A stretch of 64,000 nt of DNA, from positions 15,359,778 through 15,423,777 of the forward strand of contig NC_034415.1 of NCBI RefSeq assembly GCF_002078875.1, written 5' to 3'. Shown here piece after piece: positions 37,501 through 50,439 of this stretch (within the stretch, counting starts at the first letter, position 1; each line of letters starts with the position of its first letter). A model generated the notes under the pieces. It made no database searches, was not told where the DNA came from, and worked only from the letters and a program-made list of their open reading frames with translations. This stretch comes from Numida meleagris. Lineage: Eukaryota > Chordata > Aves > Galliformes > Numididae. Position numbers and translations under genes: made by a program.

Positions 37501-40500
37501 CATCAAACACATAGTCCTTCTGGTGATATCTAGGAGCAACTGTAGTAAAAATTAGTAATTTCATGAGAGGAAAATGAATGTTAAAAGTGATCTAGCTCCT
37601 AAGAGAGGAATTTTTAGGATTTTCACCTTGAAAACAGTTAAAAACAATTGAGTAAAACCACCAACATTTAGTCTAACAAAGGTATCTCTATTCAGTCACT
37701 TAGAAGCTGTTTATGTTTTGTTAAAGGGTATGATCTAGAGTCAGTAATCTTAAGATGTTTTGTTAGGTCTTGCACTGTGTTTGCATGTTTGATTCCCAGA
37801 GTAAACTGAAATGTCATACTCTTCCTTTCATTTACAAATCTCAAAACTTTGAGATTTGCTTCAAACTGACCAATGGTTGTTAAGGGAAGGACTAACAAAT
37901 GATGTGGTCGTGTAAACCTGTTTTCCTAAGGAGACTCCATTCCTGTTTGCATAATGCAGGCGTTTATCTATTACTGAAATGACCATTTTAAAAGTTCTTT
38001 CCTTAGGCCAGGATTTAATAACTACTTTAAAAGATGCAGGAACCCTACTTTCCTTAACCCACCACCCTTGTAATGTCTGTAGTCTCTATACAGGATTATA
38101 TCAATTTCAAGGCCATTGAGCCAATTCTTATATGACAGCCAGAAACTCTTCCAGCACCTTTTGGTAACTGACAATGTCTGTAATTAAAAGACATAGATGG
38201 CTTCATGTTTGCTTCCCTGCAGTGACAGTCATATGATTGCCAGCTCGTCACTGGAGCTGGATTCTGTCCTCACTTTGATACCAAGTTTTGCTTGGTTTGT
38301 GAGGTATAAGCTAACCCCTCTTCATGTATATATATCTGGTAGTATGGAATTATACTATCAAGAAATTTATGACTTCAATAAGGCATGACAACTTATAAGT
38401 AGTATAAGCTATAGATTATACCAGTGTACTGTTGTGCCTGAATCAATCTCCCTGTGCTAAATCATGTCAGGATCTGGAATTCACTGTTCCATAAAGAACA
38501 GAATAGAGAGAGCCAAAATATCTGTGCACACAGGTATACAGCAAAAAATTATAAGTCATTTGGAGACTCTTGACAATCCCTTGGGAATAACTTTTTGCCT
38601 GGTTAGTACTCCAAGGGAAATGACAGAAGCTCAGTCACTTGGGACAGCTGCAGCTAGGCCAGACAAAGTACCTCAGAGTCTTAGAGCAGAAAATACTCCT
38701 GCCCTGGAAGAAGAATCTTATTAATGACCAGTAAGCCTTGTGCACCTGTAAGATAAATTCTGTGAGTTTCTGTTCAACACAGATATGCCTCAGTTTGTAG
38801 AATTACTATTCACATCTTAGTGTGTCCCATCTTACTTTTCAGGTTCAAAACAATGAGGTGCAAGAGGCATTAGTATAAACAGTTCATTTAAAAAGTTTAA
38901 GAATTAGAAATAACTCACAGTGTATAAATCATATGGCATAATTATTGCATTTAAATGTTATGTTACACTTATGCTTACATTAATTCTTAATAGATCTGAT
39001 TTTTTTTCCTTCCGAAAACATAATTGGAAACAATATTTTCCCCCTTATTCTAATTAAAATATTTTAATAAATGTTTATTTAGATACTATGTCATGGAAGG
39101 TTGCAGCCTTGGCTGCCTAATGTAATGTAAAAATCAATTAGATACAGAAAAATATCTATTTTTAATTTACAAAGAGTAGATATCTGCCTAATCGCTGCTG
39201 GGTAGCAATATCTGTAACATTTTATATATTAAAATCATAATGATTAGTATTAATCTTGAACGTACTGTAGTATTTACCTATTCATATATTCTAAGGTAAT
39301 CTGTTTCCTTGAATGCAGCTTTTGAGTTGCCATATTGTATCATTTCTTTACCACAGTGTCTTCTACAGTAGTTTGAAAGCAATTTCTAACATGCATCATG
39401 GACCTGGGTTTGTTTGTCTCATGCAGAGATCAGCATGCAAACACTGCTGCATATGTGAGTCTTGTAACTAATTGCATGCAAAACAATGCAAGGATCTGAA
39501 CGCTGTATAGCAATTAATAATATCTCTCTTAGTGTAAGTATGTTTTCTTTTCCCCATCCTCTCTTCCTCCATGCCCCCCCAACCATAAATAATTTCCAGC
39601 CTGTCAGAATGGATCTGTGTTGGCAAAGAAACAAGGGTAATGTTTCAATTTTCTCCATCTGGTAAGATATTTTCTGTTAGTGTTTCTCCCTCTGTGTAGT
39701 TATTGAATTTACATGAAAAACTCTGCATTGTATGACTAATAAGATTCCCTGAAACAGAGTGGAGGAAACATGACCTGCTACTCAAAAGTCTGAGGTTGTT
39801 TGTGAGACAGGTTAAATTCCACCATCTTAACCTCAGTGAGAAGCGGATCTGAGGAGTAGGCTGCCTTCCTGCACTGCAGTGCACTGCAGAGCAGCTGGCT
39901 TTGTGGCCACAAGTCTGTGTGTCACTGTGTGCTAAGCATGTCATTCCATTCTTCTGTAGTGTACAAAGTCAATTAAAATATTAATTATTAGAAAATGTTC
40001 CTTTCTAAATGTCAGTCATTCCAGCATTTGGGCCTTGTCTCCCATGTCCTTCTTGTGGCCTAGACTACAAGCTTGATGGGTTACTGTTTTTGTTTTTTTG
40101 CTTTACTTCATTTGTTAAGTGTATTAATTACTTTTTAAAAATAATTCCACAGGGGAAAAAGCAATATCCTCTCTGAGTACCGGATCCCATGTCCATGATA
40201 GCCCTTGTGACCAATTTTCTGCATTTCCCTCAGAGTTTCCATTATGAACTAACTCATAAATTATGTTTTGTTATAGCTATTAAAAATAACAACATAACTG
40301 TACTTACTTGAACAGAGAAACTTTTGGTCCTTCTGAAGTAACCACATCCTGTTCTTTTAGAATCTGTAGACATAAAGAACTATCTGAATGTACAAAATAG
40401 CAAATGCTTTTGGGGTAATTCAAAGCTCTGGACTTTGGAAGAGAGCAGTCCTTAAAGGAGAGGTGCAGTGAGGTAAAGAGGGTAGCAATGGTGAAATTGG

Positions 40501-43500
40501 CAGTGCAGCTCTGTTTGGTGCTTCTGCTACAGCTAGGGTCAGGAACACTCTCCTGGGAAGCTGAATTGTGTCCTAAGTGGGAGAGTGCTTTCCTTGTCTT
40601 CCCCTTTCTTCTTACCTCTTACTGCCCAGTATTCATCTGGGATTTCAACCAACTTGCAGTACTGGTCAAATCCAAGTCTTTGAAGTCTGAGTTAAAATTA
40701 AGAAATCATTAAAATTATGGCATAAGTTAACTCTTCAATTATTATTTATCTTTTGTAGTCTTAGCCCTTCTGGGATGATTTGGTTCATATTTTCAAGTTT
40801 TACTTCATTTATGAGAAGTTTAGACACTTTTTAAATGGGAGTTCTTGTGATTTTAGCAGTCATGTTTTCAAGAAATATATCAAATATCACATGATTCATA
40901 TGAAAATAATGGGAACTGGCAACATTATCAATCTCCTCCAAGCATACTTTCATAACAGTTAGCTTATTGGACATACTTATTTGTTATTACAAGGTTTCCA
41001 CTGTATGGGAAGAGCAGAAAGCCTTGGTCTGAAAGAGAACAAAACCTCAGAAGAATCAGATGGAAATTCTCACTGAAAGAGCAGAGAGAAAGTGTGCATG
41101 TGCATGCATGCCTCTGTCTCCACTGAGAGTCATCAGTGAACACTGAAAACAAAATGCTGTTTGACTTTACAAGTAGAGAAAGTACTTGGAAATGTAAAGG
41201 CACAAAAGTGTCTATACAATTTCACAGCTAAATACACTACAATTATAATCTGATGCAATAACAATTTTAAGGGTCATTTCCTATTACAATACGAGATATT
41301 TTTGAGTGGTATAAAGCCCCCACCAGGCCTTCACCTGAACAATAGTTATGGTTCCCTGGGAAGGGAAGATTGCTGATAGAAGGACAAAGCACTTTGTTTC
41401 CCTGATGTGCCTGAAATTCTTAGAAAATAAGGGAAGCTTTAAAATCACACATACCCCCAAGTACCTGGAATCTAAAACTCATTATCAGAAGGAAGTTAAC
41501 TACTACTTATTTGTCGGTTTAATCTTTAAATCTTTTCTTATTTAATGGTTAGTCATTGTTATTTTTCCTTTAGACTTTAGCAGGTCCAGAATGCACTGTA
41601 TGTTCTCTGCATCTGGGGTAGCTATACATGTCTCAAGATACGCAGCTGTAGAACTGCTGATAAATGAAAGGTAACTTTGCTTTTTAATGAGATCTAGGCA
41701 TATGGTGAGGAGCACCCTGAAAACATGGGGACTCTGGGTAAGTTTCTAACTAAAGACAAAAGTAATGGCAACATTCCTTTTATCCTGTAAATCCTTCAGT
41801 CTCAGCTTTTTTTTTTCCTTTTTATGTGTTTGCAAGGTCTGTGTAAGTCTTATTTGTGATGCTGTTCACTTCATCCCCTTGTGTTGCTCTGTGGTCCAGC
41901 AGTGACTGAGAGCACTTCAGGGACGGCACACTTTCAGATGTCACATTACAGCATCTCCTCTCGCTGATAAAAGGGGAGTATTAATAAACTCCAAAAAAGC
42001 CTCCTATCCAGGACTTTCACTACTGCAATGCTGTTCATTAACATGTTAGCAAGCATCAGTAGATGCCTCTAAAAGAGACCAAAACCAGCCAAAATAGAGC
42101 TGCTTCTTCCAAACATAAATAGTGGTATAGAAATTCTGGATTTGAAAGGAGAGTTCTGTTCTGATTCATGGGTCTTTCAAAACAAAAGATATAAGTCAAT
42201 GTTATTAAATCAAAAAGGCACCCTCTGTGCCTGCCAGCCTTTAGTCTGCCAATCAAATTGCTGGAATGGTGCATCTTCCCTTAGAAAAACAAAATGTGTT
42301 ATGATGGGTTGAAAAAGAGAGGAAGAGGAAAAAAAAGAACTGGTAAAAATATAAAGCAGGAATTGTTCAAAAATCATCAGCTAATTCACCAGGTTTTCAA
42401 AATTATGTCTTACCAGTTCTACTGAGCTACAGCTTCCGTATCTTCTGATTATTCAAAATATGATTTCTTTTTATTCATTACTACATCTTTCCCAAAGAAT
42501 GTTAACTGGCTTTTCAAAGGCAAAATAAAATCAAAAGAAGGCAGTTATAAATAATGTTATATAAAATAATGTGTTTGTATATGATTAAAAAGGGAAAATC
42601 GTGGTGAAAATGATGTCTGTTTAAAACATTAAGGACTTACATGCAAGCCATTGCATTACTTTAAAAAGATACTTTCTGAGGGAGTAAAAAAGAGAGATTG
42701 CTTGTTGGGATTGTGAGTAACCACTTGCCTTTGGAAACACTTCCCAAAGGAAGTAGCTGGGATACAAGGCAGCTGTATATATGTAATGTGATATATATTG
42801 CTGTTTGTTCAAGAAAAGCACTGAAATAGCCAGCCACTTGAGCTGTTGATTCTTCTGTGGTAACTGGGAGGTAAATAGGTTCTGACTCTGTTGATTTCAA
42901 ATGGATCTTTGTTATACGTGCGATAGAAGTCAAGGAGACTGAAACACGTATTAGATTGGGCATATTCTTGGTTCTGGACTTAGTAGTGTTTGACTGAAGC
43001 CTTTATGGAGGCATGATCCCAAATTATTGCTTTTTTGTAAAGTTATTTAGAATTTGAGAGGGTGGATGACAGATAATGCTGTCATTCCTAGCCGGATTTA
43101 TTCTTCATCTACTGTGTGATTGAGATACTGCTAAATTCCCAGGCAGATGTAGAAACCCCAAAGTGAAACACACCTGTGAGGCATGCCACAATAGTGTCAG
43201 TGGGTCAGGGCATGCACTAGCCACAGTACACTGTGTTCTGAGTGCTGCAGAAATGCGGAAGCATAGGGAGAAGTTCAGGACAGAATTATAGCCCTGGCTG
43301 TGCTGACGTTGCCCACAGGGCCTTTCCCTCATCTCCCAGCATGGATAGCCAGCTCCCTCCTCACAAGGCTCTGGTGCCCCATTCCGTAGGCAGATCCTAT
43401 CCCATCCTCATGGTTTGCTGCATCAGTTTTCACTGTTTTGCCTGGCTGAAACAGCTTGGGTCCAGTAAGGCCTAGAGACGGGAGACAAGAATGCGTGTGT

Positions 43501-45360
43501 ACTGGGGAGCAGAGCTGCGAGCAACGACGGAGCTGAATGCCTCCTCTCTTAGCAGCTCTCTCTGGCTGGATCAGCTCACCATGCAGTGTGCAGCTTCACT
43601 AATAGCCATACGTTCACTATTTTTTCACATTCTTTTGCAGTGGCTTTGTTACTAACACACTCATAACTGATACAGATATAATTACGTTTCCTGACATATA
43701 CTATCACACTGCAGATTAATGTGTGTTGTAGTGAAGGGGGATAGTAAAGTTACTTTGTGTTATGCGCAGTCCATACTGAGCGTGCTCTTATTTTTCCCAA
43801 GCACTTTTTTGAGCAAGATGATTTCTGATGGCTTTTAAATGTTTTCCTCTTTTATGAGTGATAATGATCAGCCAAATAACAACATGCCCAGAAAGGCACA
43901 CTTTATAAAATTAAACCAAACAAAGCCTGAATGTTAGTATTAAAATGAATGGTAAATATCACGGGCATGAGTGGTATGCTCTGTTTTTCTGAAATGGGCA
44001 AACTTGTCTAGCTACTCCACTGCACAGATACCTAATTTAATGTAGTACAGCCTAAAGTACACTGTGATGATCAAATTGTGGACATGACTACATAAGAGTT
44101 TGTATGTAGTACAAAAGCTGATGGAAGGAACTTTATTAAAGACACAGTTGTAAGAAAATGCCGGAAAACCACAGTAGGTCTAATTATACTGTGAAGGTTT
44201 ATTTATGGTTTTGTTTTATGCCTTGAACTTTGGTAACATGTCTGGGAACTTTATTCAGACTGCTTTGAATTTTAATTTATTCAGTCAAAAGCTGGGCTAG
44301 CATTGTTTATCATGTGGATTCCATTCATGCTTGGTGAAGAATTCAGTAGCACTGAATTTCTAATTATTGTTTTTATCCATGCAGTAAGAAATTTTGCATG
44401 CTGCCTTCTGACCACTGGCTAGTTGGTAATCATTTCAAGTTTAATCACCTTCTACCAGTGAAGACTGAGAATTTTATAAATTATGTGCATGTCTTGTACA
44501 TTTGTATAGCTCTTACTTTTATGTTAGAACATTTACTGGAAATCTACCATTCATTTCTTTTTTTCTGAATGTCAGCAATTCATGGAATTTTGTTCTTTAG
44601 CAATGACCGTTTGGCTCAGTGATGACCTTCAGCACCATATATGAAAACAGGATCTATGGTACAGAAACTTAGCTACATAGGATAAAGCGGACTCCAGATT
44701 TGTGTACAGCAGAGTGACAGTTCTAGGCTGTAGGACAGCTCATGCAAGGAAACACCTGTCCTGCTTTACTTAGTCTAGGAGAGAAAAAAAGAAACAAAAG
44801 TTTTTAAATTTTTTTTTTCAGCATTAACCTTCGGTTCATTTGCCATGCTCCTAGGCTTGGGAAGAGATGCCAGGCACGTGCTTCACCCGGCTGTATCAGA
44901 ACAAAGCTTTTGTATGTGTAGCCGTATAAAACAAAAATGTTTTACTACTTCCAAAATGATACACTTCTTTCTTGCAGAATGCAGTCGTAGGAGATGGTTA
45001 TAAATTCATCTGCTGGCTCTTTGTTGGTACAGTGTTTGAAATATTCTTATCCATAATACAGAACTTGTTTTGTCTTCATTAAGCTCCCTGCCATTTTTTT
45101 TGTTGTAAGATAATGTAAAGCTTGCTATCTATGGGATTTCAATAAACAAAACAGTGCTTAGTTTTAAGAACTCTCAATAAACAACCATTAGACTATTTAA
45201 CAAGATGTTTTACTATTTGAAAAAAGTTTGACTTTTACATTTCCCAGATGCCTGCTTTCATGTTTCTTCTTAAAGTTCTGCTTTAATGTCTCTGTTGTGT
45301 TTTTGGACATTATTCATAATCAGAACATACTGGGTGAGACTTAAATAACAGTGATTTCTT

Positions 45361-45381
45361 ATATATATGTATATATATATA
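45361..45381. repeat. AT microsatellite
   Basis: Alternating AT with a single G interruption (atatatatgtatatatatat), followed by A6. Confidence 0.9.
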
Positions 45382-48132
45382 AAAAACTCTTCACTGTATG
45401 CATGTAGATATAATTTTGTTTTGCTGTGCATAGTATTGACTGAATCTCTTATTTTATTGCTGTATTTTCCCGCCTGAATTTGTTCTTCTTCAGTGGAAAC
45501 TGGTTAATCCAAAGGGCTATGAAAGCTGTTGTTACCTTTGAAAGAAATGCCAGAACACTGTAATGCAGTTAATGTACTGATTTGACTTTGTGAATCATTT
45601 CAATGTTTTTCTTATCTGTGGTAGCACTGTAGTGTGTGTATTAATGTAGTACATTTTAAACATCAGCAGATGGGGCCCTTGTTTCCTTTGAAGAATGATT
45701 CGTCTTTGAATTTTATTTTTTTTTAATGTCTGTGCTGAGAATGATTTTTTTCTTGTTATAACACATTAAATTAATGTAGCCTTTGTAGCAGATAGTGATC
45801 TAAATGCAGATCAGAACACCGGAACATTAGTGGGAAGCAAGCATTTCCAAATCTAACTGAAGATCTAAATTTTGTGGCTGGCCCTGATTTCTGTAACTGA
45901 CTGAATAAAAACGTCCGCTTTGAACACCTCAGAAATTGTGTAGCGTTTGAAACGAGGTATCTGCCTTGTGGTTGAATCCATCTTTCTACTGTATTTCATA
46001 AATCTTCCTGTAAGTAAAAGAATAAGGCAGATCTCTGTCTTCTGCAGCGGGCAGCACTTTTCAAACTTATTTACAAAATGTAGTTCCCCTTCTCCGAAGT
46101 TGAAATAATGTAAGGGCTGTGTAAAAGTGAAGAAAAAGGCATTGTAAAAGCAAAGCAAAGATCAGTGTAGACACTGATGCTTTATTTTAACTGTTCCATC
46201 TAGGTGGAAAAAAACACAGGAACACATAACTAAGGATACTGTGTAAGTCTTAACTGAATTTACTTGCTTTTGGAAGACTATAGTTATAAGCGGAATGGGC
46301 TGAATATTTTAATATGATAGTTTTATTTCTAAGCTTGCTTGTCCCCTTAACTGATTATGTTTGACCTAAAATGAGTGCATTTTATCTATAAGTGAAAAAT
46401 TGTATGGAAGGTGAAGCAATATACTCTGCTACCTTAACCAATCTTATGATGTATTTCAAATACACGCTTCTGTTTTGCAAATGTGTGTCTCATAGTTTGG
46501 AATGACATTTTCAGAGTTGTTAATCTCTTTGATCTAAATAAGAACTTTATTTAAACGTGGCTATATAGTGGGTTTTTAGCATAATATATCACAGAGAGTA
46601 AATCTTTCCTATTATTAACTTGAAACACCAAAATTACTCCTTCTGTGCCATTCTAATCTGTCATGTCAAAATGACTGCTGCTTTCTTATGATAGCTTCTG
46701 CATGTGGTAAAAATGTGCACAAACCTATAGACTGCAGGTTTTTTGTTTTGAGGAAAAAAGCAGAGTAACCAATATGTTAAAAAATAATAATAATAACTTG
46801 TCAAGAAAACAAGCAGTATTTGAAACAGGAGGAGCACACTGTTTGTTGGATATTGTACCAGTACCTAAAAGTTGATATGAAGGGTTAAAGTCCTGTTGTG
46901 TAAAATCATATAACATGGAGATGCAATTATTAGATAAAGTACATATATTTTGTAAATCATTTGTAGTTGCTCATAAACAGAAAATGATATTGTTGCAGAC
47001 ACGATTTACACTTATTCATTACTTTTACATATAAGCCTTGTTATTAATATTAAAAGCATTTTCAGTGTCTAAAGATACAGGTCATATAAAGCCTATTGAG
47101 AATTATTAATATTTTAATTCTATTTTTTGAATTCCATGTTTTCTGGAGGTATGATTTGTATTTCAAAATTCAATGGAGTAGACTTTAGGAACAATTTGCT
47201 GGTTGCTTATATAACTGATTTGAGGGCATAGCTCCTAAACAATATGTCACATTGAAAGGTCATGTAGGCATGCCATTATGCTTGAATTAAAATGTTTTCA
47301 TCTGGATCATATACTATAACACAAACATCTCAATGCTTCTTTACATTTTATTACTGATTTTCTCCTTCTGTATCTGTCTCAGTAAGGCCAAATTGTTTCG
47401 TTCTTCATGCAGATAAAATGGGGAGAAATAAACTGATCAAATCACTGGAGTTGTACTGGATTTTTAGTGGTGTGATTCCCATCAGGATTTGATTCCTTGC
47501 AAATATTTTATATTGTGGTTCTTTAAATCCAGGGGGAAAAATTGACTTGCACACCACACTGACTATTGGCATTTTCTCCCCAAATGGCAGTGGATTGTTT
47601 TTCAGATAAGCAAGAAAGACAATTTTATTTGGGCTACAAAACACTCAGGAAAATCTTTTTCTATACAGTACATTTTTCTTTCTATATACATAAAAAGGAA
47701 TGTGTACAGAGTGTGCATCGAGTACATAAAGAAAGAGGGAGTGGCTAGATTCACTGTGGACTGTTTTTTATATAGAGTATTAAATAAGTAATGAAAAGAG
47801 AGGCAAAGATCCAAGGAAACAGTAAAGTTGTCTGATTTAAATGATTATTATAGTGGCTCATTGATCTTTTTACTCAGCACACTAATTTTTGTATCTCTTT
47901 AGCTGTGTCCTTATTCATTATGCAAATGATCAAATAGAATTTCACTTCTTGTTGCTCAACAGGGAAAGAAAAGAGTTTAAATGGTTTAAAACCATTGAGT
48001 AGGAGGAAGGGAGGGGAGAAAAGTTAACTAAGAAGTAGATTGCCTTCTTCAGAAGTAGGGAACTCTGTTTTAGTTGGAAATGGGAATAGTGCAGCTCTTT
48101 AGAGGAGCTTACATCTTTAAATATGCTAATGG

Positions 48133-48547
48133 TCATAGAATCATAGAATTAGCTAGGTTGGAAAAGACCTACAAGATCATCCAGTCCAACCATCCACCTA
48201 CCACCAATAACCCCGCTAAACCATGTCTCTCAACGCTATATCTAAATGTTTCTTGAACACCTCCAGGGACGGTGACTCAATCACCTCCCTGGGCAGCCCA
48301 TTCCAGCGCCTGACCACTCTTTCAAAAAAGTAGTGTTTCCTAATGTCCAGCCTAAATTTCCCCTGATGCAACTTGAGGCCATTTCCCCTCATCCTGTCAC
48401 TAGTTAGAGAAGAGGCCAACCCCCAGCTCACTACAACCTCCCTTCAGGTAGTTATAGAGAGCGATAAGGTCTCCCCTGAGCCTCCTCTTCTCCAGACTGA
48501 ACAACCGCAGCTCCCTCAGCTGCTCCTCATAAGAACTGTGCTCCAGT
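48133..48547 (-). mobile_element. CR1 LINE 3' fragment, minus strand
   Basis: Read on the minus strand, this is a 5'-truncated CR1 of about 415 bp. It starts inside ORF2 and finishes with the 3' UTR (ggttggactggatgatcttg, then taggtcttttccaacctagc) and two closing units of the attctatg repeat, seen here as tcatagaatcatagaatt. The subfamily differs from the copies at 50.4 and 63.4 kb: the C-terminal ORF2 residues and the UTR spacing are different. It is inserted opposite in direction to the other five CR1 pieces. Confidence 0.95.
48216..48431 (-). pseudogene. CR1 ORF2 C-terminal fragment
   Basis: The last 70 or so codons of the CR1 ORF2 protein (endonuclease/reverse transcriptase) are still open, with the motifs [23 protein letters not shown] and [12 protein letters not shown] in the usual order. 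This is the region C-terminal to the reverse transcriptase; no catalytic part remains. The fragment cannot mobilise. The frame ends at the natural ORF2 stop before the 3' UTR. Confidence 0.9.
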
Positions 48548-48989
48548 CATGATCTAATAGTCATTAGAAACTGTTCTGTCCATTCAAGTATGAAGAGGTG
48601 AGGAAGGAAGGGAAAACGTTTTGAAGAACCAGGCCTTTTTGTATTTAAATACCTTATTTACAAGAGCTTTATCAAGGAATTTCCACATTTGATCCTGCAA
48701 TGTTTTTACGCTTAAGTAATCATTACTAAGCATCTATGAGACTTACTTACCTAATTGAACTTAGTGTGTCTTGTAAATCTGAGTAGTGGTTATCCTGCAG
48801 TTTGGTGCAAGATATTTATATGTTATGAACTTTTAAAAAATCTAAATATGAAATAAAATCTGAAATGTGGAAGTTAATCTTAAGTCTTTGTCTGTAGATC
48901 TTACCAAGAATTGTTGTCTGCCTATTTTTTTTAATGGATGTTGATTTTGGGGTCTTTTTTTTGTAAGGTCCGAGCATAATTGAACATAA
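48548..48989. other. Non-coding spacer between two mobile elements
   Basis: AT-rich unique sequence between the CR1 and mariner remnants; nothing recognised. Confidence 0.6.
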
Positions 48990-49555
48990 GTGTTGTGTAC
49001 AAGGACTGCACTGAAAGTAATACCTCCTATTTTATTATGTTGGCCCACATCATCAGAGGCAGATATTGGTGGTATGGCAGTAGAGGTTGAACCTTCTGAG
49101 CAATATGCTTTTTAAATGTTGTTTGTGTGGCAGATGGCAGCAGAGGGGCAGTCTGACAAAATGGCGTCTGACATGGAAGTGCAGATGAAGCAAAGGTGTG
49201 TCACTTAATTCCTCCATGTGGAATAAATAGCACCCAGTGACATTCATTAGTGCTTGCTGAACCTTTAAGGAGACCAAATAGTGGATGTGAACACAGTGAG
49301 GCAGTGGGTGGTGCATTTCAGCAGCAGCTACACTGACAGAGGGTCACCTCTCCTGGTGCAGATTTTTACAAGCACAGCATGCAGCCTCTTGTTCAAATGG
49401 TGAAAATGCACAGCTAATGGTGGTGACTGTGTTGAAAAAGAGCGCTTTGCAGCTGAGAACTTGCTCTAGCAATTAGTGTTATTGTGCTCTTTGTATCTGT
49501 TGAAGGTTCTATGGAATTAATGAGGAGGGATTGCTTTTGGAGCAACCTATGCAGA
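48990..49555 (+). mobile_element. Galluhop-like mariner DNA transposon, internally deleted
   Basis: The left end reads tgttgtgtacaaggactgca and ctgaaagtaatacctcctat. The right end carries the inverted counterpart (gaggagggattgcttttgga, gcaacctatgca), more decayed. The left part leads into a transposase start at 49161. The right part (gtgcagatttttacaagcac, ctcttgttcaaatgg, aatggtggtgactgtgttga) belongs to the far end of the element. The family is the chicken mariner I know as Galluhop, about 1.2-1.3 kb when complete; this copy is about 565 bp. The join falls near 49335-49345, so the catalytic domain is missing. It could only have moved using transposase made elsewhere, and stops and decay show it is dead. 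Confidence 0.85.
49161..49320 (+). pseudogene. Mariner transposase N-terminal remnant
   Basis: The start ATG sits at 49161, and the frame reads MASDMEVQMKQRCVT before the first stop. In the same frame the sequence continues through DIH, LLN, GDQIVDVNTVRQWVVHFSS, the helix-turn-helix DNA-binding region of mariner transposases. Three in-frame stops interrupt this part. The DDD/DDE catalytic half is absent because of the internal deletion. It is non-functional. Confidence 0.8.
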
Positions 49556-50439
49556 TTCTAAGTTTTGAAGTATATATATCAGCATAGCTGCTTGGACTCA
49601 GAACTCTCTTACTGAGCTCGGAAGTTGCCCTGGATCAGGAGTTCCAGCAAAGTACTGGAACTGGCATTTTTTTCATGTTAACACACCTAACAAAATATAA
49701 TGGGCTTGAATTCCTGCATAGCAACATATTGGTCTTGCAGCTGGATTTTAGGTAACACTTAGCTGTACTCGTGAGGAGCAGATTCCCAGGACAATCAGTT
49801 CAAGCTTGCAGATAGACTGACCTTATTCCATGTAACTTTGGACAGTCTGACTTAAAACGTTTGAAGTTTTATTGACTGCATGATTTCTTAGCCTGGTTTT
49901 CACCACAATGTTCTAAATGAGTGATGTTAGATGTTTCACAGTACTTTAAATTAATAGATAAGCATTTACAACGTTAACACTGTCTTAATGAAGATTTTTG
50001 CCTGGGATTACTAACAGCTGCTGGAAATACAGTTCATCTATCATTTATAGTCTTTTATTAAATTTGCACCTGGCAATGCGGCTATAGTTAAAAGTCTGTT
50101 AGTTATGAGAGCTGTGTTTGGGATGCCTAGAAGTCATTTCCAATCTTAACAAGCTAGAATTTTCCATGCAATCTTTTCACCAGGATGGACTTTTTTCTGC
50201 TTGCTTGTACCAACATTTAACCTCTTCTCAGTAAATACATAATTACTCAAGAATTACCTGAAAATGTGAAATAAGAAAAGAGAGATTTTTTAAAATTTAT
50301 TTCTTTTATCTTCGAACTTCCCTTTGACTGGAATGGAACAGAGATGAAAAATCATATTAAATGATTTAGTGTGTAGAACTTTTTCATTTGTGAATTGTCT
50401 GTGAGCTGCTTTTGATTCTCTCAAATGAATTTCTATGTC
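49556..50439. other. Non-coding spacer between mariner and CR1 remnants
   Basis: Unique AT-rich sequence; no gene or RNA recognised. Confidence 0.6.

Larger units (their letters stand above)
26448..48132. other. Long AT-rich non-coding stretch, no gene seen
   Basis: Across about 21.7 kb I find no convincing gene, RNA gene or young mobile element. Open frames are scattered, short and mostly overlapping on opposite strands. Simple repeats occur at 27613-27636, 28026-28043, 31704-31724 and 45361-45381. Exon-like segments of low certainty are at 28572-28715 and from 32865. An old repeat fragment is near 34391. A G+C-richer patch at about 43100-43560 has overlapping frames on both strands and several CpGs, but nothing I can name. 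Confidence 0.55.

Noticed and set aside
39870..39895. gcactgcagtgcactgcag palindromic string
   Set aside because: It is a very short repeat of a common hexamer with no associated gene or larger structure.
49053..49316. 87-codon minus-strand frame with many His residues
   Set aside because: It is antisense to the mariner transposase remnant and has no independent support.
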